A DNA stretch of 10,421 bases from Deltaproteobacteria bacterium (lineage in GTDB: Bacteria; Desulfobacterota; Desulfobacteria; Desulfobacterales; ETH-SRB1). Location: NCBI GenBank assembly GCA_030262795.1, contig JAJSZO010000081.1, positions 1 through 10,421 on the forward strand, in the 5' to 3' direction. This document shows, in pieces, positions 6,841-10,421 of the stretch. The notes below the pieces were generated by a model, which was not told where the DNA came from, made no database searches, and was given only the letters and a program-made list of their open reading frames with translations. Position numbers and translations under genes: made by a program. Each line of letters begins with the position of its first letter. The stretch's first letter is position 1.

Positions 6841-7491
6841 TTGCGGGCTGTAATATTTGCAAATGGAGTTTTGAATAATAGTCAGAATATTTACGAAATC
6901 ATACTTCCTGATGATTTGATCATTGCCGCTGATGGTGGTACGACTCACTGTCGGACGCTGGGTATAAAACCTTCTGTTGTTGTAGGAGATCTGGATTCTC
7001 TGAATTCTGATTATTTAAAGTCTCTGCAAACATCGGGAACAGAAATCATACTTTATCCGGTCAATAAAGATCAGACCGACCTTGAGCTGGCTATACGAAA
7101 AGCTCTCGACCTTGGTTCCGATGAAATTTTTGTACTTGGAGCGCTAGGTGCACGCTGGGATATGACAATTGCCAATTTATTACTTCCAGCGGCACGGGAG
7201 TTTTCCAAAGTTAAAATTCGGTTAATTGATGGAAATCAGGAGATTATTTTGTTAAGAGGGGAGGGCGAACTCATTTTTAAGGGAAAAAAAGGAGATATAC
7301 TTTCGCTAATCCCTTTTGGTAATGATGCTTACGGAGTTACCCTTCGAGGTTTGGAATATCCTCTTGAGGCCGATGTATTAAAATTCGGTGCTACTCGGGG
7401 AATCAGTAATGTATTGATTGATGATACCGCAACAGTATATCTAAAAAAAGGATTGCTTCTTTGTATCCATATTCATAAAAATATCTTGTAA
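6841..7491 (+). CDS. thiN: Thiamine diphosphokinase (thiamine pyrophosphokinase)
   Basis: A 216-residue cytosolic enzyme that transfers a pyrophosphate from ATP to thiamine, giving thiamine diphosphate. Family motifs appear in order: AADGGT at 29-34, VVGDLDS at 47-53, NKDQTDLE at 75-82, GALGARWDMTIAN at 100-112, and GATRGISNVL near the C-terminus, where the family has a G.SRGISN-like block. The GGRxDH motif is slightly degenerate: GARWDM, with Ala for the second Gly and Met for His. The start is TTG at 6841, with AGGA six bases upstream; the next in-frame ATG would remove the N-terminal strand and nucleotide-binding residues. It is the last gene of the pepA cluster, and AT-rich sequence with a T run (about 7519-7527) follows, though I see no clear hairpin before it. 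Confidence 0.92.
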   Translation: MRAVIFANGVLNNSQNIYEIILPDDLIIAADGGTTHCRTLGIKPSVVVGDLDSLNSDYLKSLQTSGTEIILYPVNKDQTDLELAIRKALDLGSDEIFVLGALGARWDMTIANLLLPAAREFSKVKIRLIDGNQEIILLRGEGELIFKGKKGDILSLIPFGNDAYGVTLRGLEYPLEADVLKFGATRGISNVLIDDTATVYLKKGLLLCIHIHKNIL

Positions 7492-7527
7492 TCTTTATTA
7501 AATCAAGTTAAGTTATATATTTTTTTT

Positions 7528-7543
7528 CGTCCACGTTCCTAAG
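7528..7543 (-). repeat. Fragment matching the end of the pepA-upstream repeat element
   Basis: Reverse complement reads CTTAGGAACGTGGACG, matching the outer left end of the element at 4912-5026 once its six-base duplication is removed; thirteen bases also match its right arm at 5011-5023. It abuts the next repeat directly. It may be a remnant of a second copy or a preferred insertion point. Confidence 0.5.
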
Positions 7544-7695
7544 TAGTACCTGAACGAAAACTATCCAAAGTTGTCATTTCGAGCGGAGCGAGAAATCTTA
7601 TGGTACTGGAAATGCGTAACTTTAAAGATTTCTCCCTTTGGTCGAAATGACAAAAAGCGGGGTTTCCGTTCAGGCACTAAGTAGTGCCTGAACGA
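7541..7695. repeat. Composite palindromic repeat in the thiN-rdgC gap
   Basis: This accounts for most of the 262-base gap at 7492-7753. Outer arms TAGTACCTGAACG (7544) and CGTTCAGGCACTA (7667-7679) are inverted repeats with one mismatch. An inner pair, 7573-7599 and 7625-7651, shares ten bases at each end (GTCATTTCGA and GAGAAATCTT) around a differing seven-base middle. Immediately to the right, 7682-7694 repeats the left end directly, so 7667-7694 is a perfect 28-base palindrome with a two-base centre. The inner GTCATTTCGAGCGGAGCGAG resembles a repeat seen in many bacterial genomes (from memory). No coding sequence is present. Confidence 0.7.
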
Positions 7696-7753
7696 ACAGG
7701 CCGTTTAGACACAATTTTGAGTTTTGAATTTTAAAAAATTAAGGTTTACAGTT

Positions 7754-8368
7754 ATGGGATTACTATCATCATCCGTATCCATTACAAGATACAAGGTAGA
7801 TGGGGAAATTCAAGACCATCTTATTGAGACGATTATGGAGGGTCTTAACAAAAACTCCATTACGGAAATTGATAATGAACCAATAGAAAAAACAGCAGGA
7901 TGGGCTTCTTTTGATAACCCATATCTGCCTGATTTTGAAACTTCATCCTGTGTTATAGGCGATCATTTTGTATTTTCACTAAGGATCGACAAAAAAAACA
8001 TTCCCGCAAAAATTATTAAAAAATATTATACCCTTGAGATGGCCAAAAAACTAACTGAAAGCGGGAGAGAGCATCTGTCACGAAATGAAAAAAAAGAAAT
8101 AAAGGAACATGTTATCAATGTTCTTAGCCTTCGCATTCCCGCGACTCCGAATATTTACGATATTATCTGGAATTATGAGGAATCCTCGTTATGGTTTCTT
8201 TCCAATCAAAAAGCTGCCAACGAAGAACTTGAAACACTTTTTTCAAAATCTTTCAGATTAAAGTTGTTCCGGCTCTTTCCTTATACAATGGCCGAATTTA
8301 ATACCGGCCTCACAGATAAGGATCGCGACATTTTATCAACTATTTCTCCGACAAAATTTATGGATTAA
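7754..8368 (+). CDS. rdgC: RdgC-like protein, N-terminal part
   Basis: A 204-residue protein matching the N-terminal two thirds of RdgC, a ring-shaped DNA-binding protein that restrains RecA and acts on recombination. Landmarks seen in order: GW at 49-50, VFSLRIDKKNIPAKIIKK (73-90), the charged helix LSRNEKKEIKEHV (108-120), LSLRIPATPNIYDIIWNYE (124-142), then SNQKAANEELETLFSKSF (150-167) and the FPYTMAEF end. In E. coli RdgC the matching parts are the ILPSPVIK, LKKTEKDSLKDEV and SAKKAEDTLALLRKS regions. The ATG at 7754 has AAGG about nine bases upstream and gives the family start MGLLSS; the TTG at 7724 is open too but has no ribosome site. It stops with TAA at 8366-8368, and the same frame resumes at 8372 with the missing C-terminal part. 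It may therefore be half of a two-subunit RdgC, or a gene broken by a stop. Confidence 0.82.
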   Translation: MGLLSSSVSITRYKVDGEIQDHLIETIMEGLNKNSITEIDNEPIEKTAGWASFDNPYLPDFETSSCVIGDHFVFSLRIDKKNIPAKIIKKYYTLEMAKKLTESGREHLSRNEKKEIKEHVINVLSLRIPATPNIYDIIWNYEESSLWFLSNQKAANEELETLFSKSFRLKLFRLFPYTMAEFNTGLTDKDRDILSTISPTKFMD

Positions 8369-8371
8369 ATT

Positions 8372-8896
8372 ATGTTAGATGTTTCAGTTGCATATGACAG
8401 GTACAAATTTCTCGGACATGAATTTTTAACATGGCTCTGGTTTATTATGGATGTGGACCAAACCGGCATAGTTAAAACAAACAAGGATATGGTTTCACTT
8501 GAAATGGATAACCGTATTGTTCTTGAAAACAGCCTTGACGACAGGGTCGAAAATATCAGGATAAAGGGAGATGACGCCGGTCTTGAGGAAGCAAAGATTT
8601 CTCTTCAAAAGGGCGGAGTTGTCACTGAACTGAATTTTTCTTTTAAAAGCGGTGATTATGAATGGAAATTTAACATCAAAGGTGAAAGCCTTAATATTTC
8701 ATCATTAAAATCGCCTGAAACAGGAAAAATTGAAAAAAATGACGATGTTGAAGGGGCTGTTCTTGAAAAGATATACCTTTATGCAAAAGTGGTTTCACTC
8801 GTTGAAAATCTTTACAATCAATTTATTTATTTGAGAATTTCAAACAAATGGGATGATGATATTGTTCCCCGGATCAAAAAATGGATTAAATCCTGA
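8372..8896 (+). CDS. RdgC-like protein, C-terminal part
   Basis: A 174-residue protein that looks like the missing C-terminal part of RdgC. The order ISLQKGGVVTELNFSF, then EWKFNIKGESLNISSLKSP, then an acidic linker and EGAVLEKIYLYAKVVSLVENLYNQF, parallels the E. coli RdgC end (GKVVTKLALDW, DGSLKRLKF, the [23 protein letters not shown] helix). The N-terminal FLGHEFLTWLWF is distinctive and has no clear E. coli counterpart. It is in the same frame as the upstream RdgC part, separated by only TAA ATT ATG. A GGA ten bases before the ATG (TATGGATTAAATT) is a weak ribosome site, so restart after the upstream stop is likely if both parts are made. Together they total 378 residues against about 303 for E. 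coli RdgC. The alternative is a separate conserved companion protein; homology is my reading of pattern, not an alignment. Confidence 0.72.
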   Translation: MLDVSVAYDRYKFLGHEFLTWLWFIMDVDQTGIVKTNKDMVSLEMDNRIVLENSLDDRVENIRIKGDDAGLEEAKISLQKGGVVTELNFSFKSGDYEWKFNIKGESLNISSLKSPETGKIEKNDDVEGAVLEKIYLYAKVVSLVENLYNQFIYLRISNKWDDDIVPRIKKWIKS

Positions 8897-8942
8897 AGTT
8901 TTTTTCCAAACCCGCTGTTTGTTGTCCTTACCATCCTCAGAA

Positions 8943-9105
8943 ATTTGAAAGGCTATGTTCGCGTTAAGTGTGGAATTTCTAAAAAGTCTCTGTTTTTTCA
9001 ATAGGTTATCAATACAGTAAACTATTGCTCAAAGTGATACATATCAGCTATTCAAAAAATTTGATTATTTTTTTCCACACTTAACGCGAACATAGCCATT
9101 TGAAA
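8943..9105. mobile_element. MITE with perfect 25-bp terminal repeats and 8-bp target duplication
   Basis: Terminal inverted repeats at 8951-8975 and 9073-9097 are identical over 25 bases (starting GGCTATGTTCGCG). They enclose 97 AT-rich bases with no gene, making a 147-bp element. The same eight bases, ATTTGAAA, lie directly outside both ends (8943-8950 and 9098-9105), as expected of a target duplication. It must have moved using a transposase encoded elsewhere. GG-starting ends with 8-bp duplications are known in ISL3 and IS1595 families, among others; the family cannot be settled here. Perfect arms and duplication point to a recent insertion. It lies 43 bases before recQ and may have displaced its promoter. 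Confidence 0.9.
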
Positions 9106-9147
9106 ACTCAAAATCAATATGTTGCTAACAAAATTTTTCACCATTCC

Positions 9148-10421
9148 ATGGAACTATTAAGCGAACTTAAAAGATATTTTGATATTTCCTCGTTCCGTTC
9201 CGGCCAGGAAGAAGTGGTTAGAACTGTGCTGGAAGGGAGAGATGCTCTGGTGGTCATGCCAACCGGGGGAGGAAAATCACTGTGCTACCAGCTCCCTGCC
9301 TTAATCCGTGAGGGAACTGCCCTTGTGATTTCTCCACTTATTGCTTTGATGAAGGATCAGGTGGATGTTCTTCAAAAAAGAGGTATTGCCGCATCTTTTA
9401 TCAATTCCACCATTCCCTGGACGGAACAAAGACAGGTTCTTAAAAGACTTGAGGCAGGAGACTTAAAGCTTCTGTATGTCGCTCCCGAACGATTTCGCCA
9501 GAAAGAGTTTCTGCAAACTCTTTCCCGCTCCATGATCAGTTTTGTGGCCATAGATGAAGCCCATTGTATCTCACAGTGGGGACACGACTTTCGCCCCGAT
9601 TACATGCGACTGGGAAGTGTACTGAAACGTACAGGACAGTATCAGATCCTCGGTGCTACTGCCACTGCCACTGAATTTGTCATATCGGATATCATTTCCT
9701 CCCTACATCTTACGAATTGCCGGCAGTTCGTAACAGGTTTTTATCGAAATAATCTGCAGTTGAGAGTACTTCACAGTGCAAGCAAAAAAGATAAGCAAGA
9801 CGCCCTTATGTCCGTTCTTACTAAAGAAAAGCTTCCCGCAATTGTATATTGTGCTACAAGAAAAAGCGTGGATGAAGTGGTAATTCTGTTGAAAGATCAA
9901 GGGCTTTCTGCATCAGGATACCATGCCGGCATGGACGATGAAACACGAAATCTTGTGCAGGAACAATTCATGGCAGGACGCAGCAAAATAATTGTGGCTA
10001 CCAATGCCTTTGGGATGGGAATTGATAAATTAGATATACGCCAGGTCATCCACTATCAGTTTCCCTCTTCTATAGAATCGTATTATCAGGAGATAGGAAG
10101 AGCTGGAAGAGATGGAAAAAAATCAATGTGCTCGCTCCTTTTTTCTATGGGGGATAACTATATCCAGGAATTTTTTATTGACATGAACTACCCTTCGCAG
10201 GAAGCAGTTCATGATGTTTTTGAATTCTTGAAAAAAGATGGGAGGGATTATCTAACCGTTGGAAATAATGAAATTTCTGAAACAATCGACTCTGTTCAGA
10301 GCGCCGGACAGGCAGGGATCGTTATAAAAATGCTGGAACGATCCGGTTTTCTGGAAAGGCTGTATTCGGGGAGGCGACTTTGTTTTGTTGCGGCAGGCAC
10401 AGAAAAACCAAGAGGGCCTGT
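9148..10421 (+). CDS. recQ: RecQ-family ATP-dependent DNA helicase (3' end outside the window)
   Basis: At least 424 residues, open to the right edge with no stop. It is a superfamily 2, 3'-to-5' helicase acting in recombination repair and replication restart. Visible motifs are motif 0 FRSGQEEVV (near residues 16-24), Walker A MPTGGGKSLCYQ (37-48), DEAH box IDEAHCISQWGHDFRP (135-150, D136-H139), GATATAT, YHAGMDD, ATNAFGMGIDK, and the arginine-finger motif YYQEIGRAGRDG (312-323). After it, CSLLFSMGDNYIQEFFIDMNYPSQEAV replaces the usual RecQ zinc module: the Cys-rich CRRxxLLxYF region is absent, so this is a zinc-free subgroup or a divergent RecQ. A winged-helix-like stretch (ETIDSV... GIVIKMLERSGFLERL) follows. 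The ATG at 9148 fits the family start but has no ribosome site. An upstream in-frame stop at 9082-9084 limits any longer form. Confidence 0.93.
   Translation, partial: MELLSELKRYFDISSFRSGQEEVVRTVLEGRDALVVMPTGGGKSLCYQLPALIREGTALVISPLIALMKDQVDVLQKRGIAASFINSTIPWTEQRQVLKRLEAGDLKLLYVAPERFRQKEFLQTLSRSMISFVAIDEAHCISQWGHDFRPDYMRLGSVLKRTGQYQILGATATATEFVISDIISSLHLTNCRQFVTGFYRNNLQLRVLHSASKKDKQDALMSVLTKEKLPAIVYCATRKSVDEVVILLKDQGLSASGYHAGMDDETRNLVQEQFMAGRSKIIVATNAFGMGIDKLDIRQVIHYQFPSSIESYYQEIGRAGRDGKKSMCSLLFSMGDNYIQEFFIDMNYPSQEAVHDVFEFLKKDGRDYLTVGNNEISETIDSVQSAGQAGIVIKMLERSGFLERLYSGRRLCFVAAGTEKPRGP

Noticed and set aside
7541..7695. CRISPR array
   Set aside because: The repeats are palindromic and unevenly spaced, with no series of equal spacers.
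8366..8368. Recoding of the RdgC stop as selenocysteine or pyrrolysine
   Set aside because: The codon is TAA, which is used for neither; ordinary restart or true termination is simpler.
9703..9900. Minus-strand frame of 65 codons
   Set aside because: Antisense to the intact RecQ helicase core.

Overview
The window looks like chromosomal DNA of an anaerobic, cytochrome-rich bacterium of the Desulfobacterota (the former Deltaproteobacteria, most like Desulfobacterales). Three things point there: two seven-haem c-type cytochromes, an AhbB-type sirohaem decarboxylase (the haem route typical of sulfate reducers), and the style of the RdgC, PepA and RecQ proteins. This placement is inferred from protein character, not from a marker gene.

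Layout. Positions 26-891 hold a MntA/HepT-type toxin-antitoxin pair whose genes overlap. Positions 928-3036 encode the most striking protein, a PilX-like pilin N-terminus joined to a multihaem cytochrome. It converges on a secreted seven-haem cytochrome on the minus strand (3098-4222). The two are paralogues over most of their haem region, and their 3' ends are similar enough in DNA to form a long inverted repeat. A divergent promoter region (about 4223-4435) separates the secreted cytochrome from ahbB (4436-4909). Next come a foldable inverted-repeat element (4912-5026) and a plus-strand cluster of pepA (5071-6555), a small unknown acidic protein (6578-6832) and thiamine diphosphokinase (6841-7491).

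Positions 7492-7753 are gene-free and packed with small repeats. Positions 7754-8896 encode an RdgC-like protein split in two by one in-frame TAA. Positions 8951-9097 are a clean non-autonomous transposable element (MITE) with perfect 25-bp terminal repeats and an 8-bp target duplication. It sits just upstream of a RecQ-family helicase that runs off the right edge (9148-10421).

How the genes fit together. The cytochromes and AhbB form a plausible theme: AhbB helps make haem, and the two cytochromes would consume fourteen haems per pair outside the cytoplasm, one of them possibly anchored in or carried by a type IV pilus or pseudopilus. The rest is housekeeping (PepA, ThiN), DNA repair and recombination (RdgC, RecQ) and a defence-type toxin-antitoxin pair. 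At least three kinds of short mobile or palindromic repeat fill the gaps. No tRNA, rRNA, CRISPR array or complete insertion sequence was seen.
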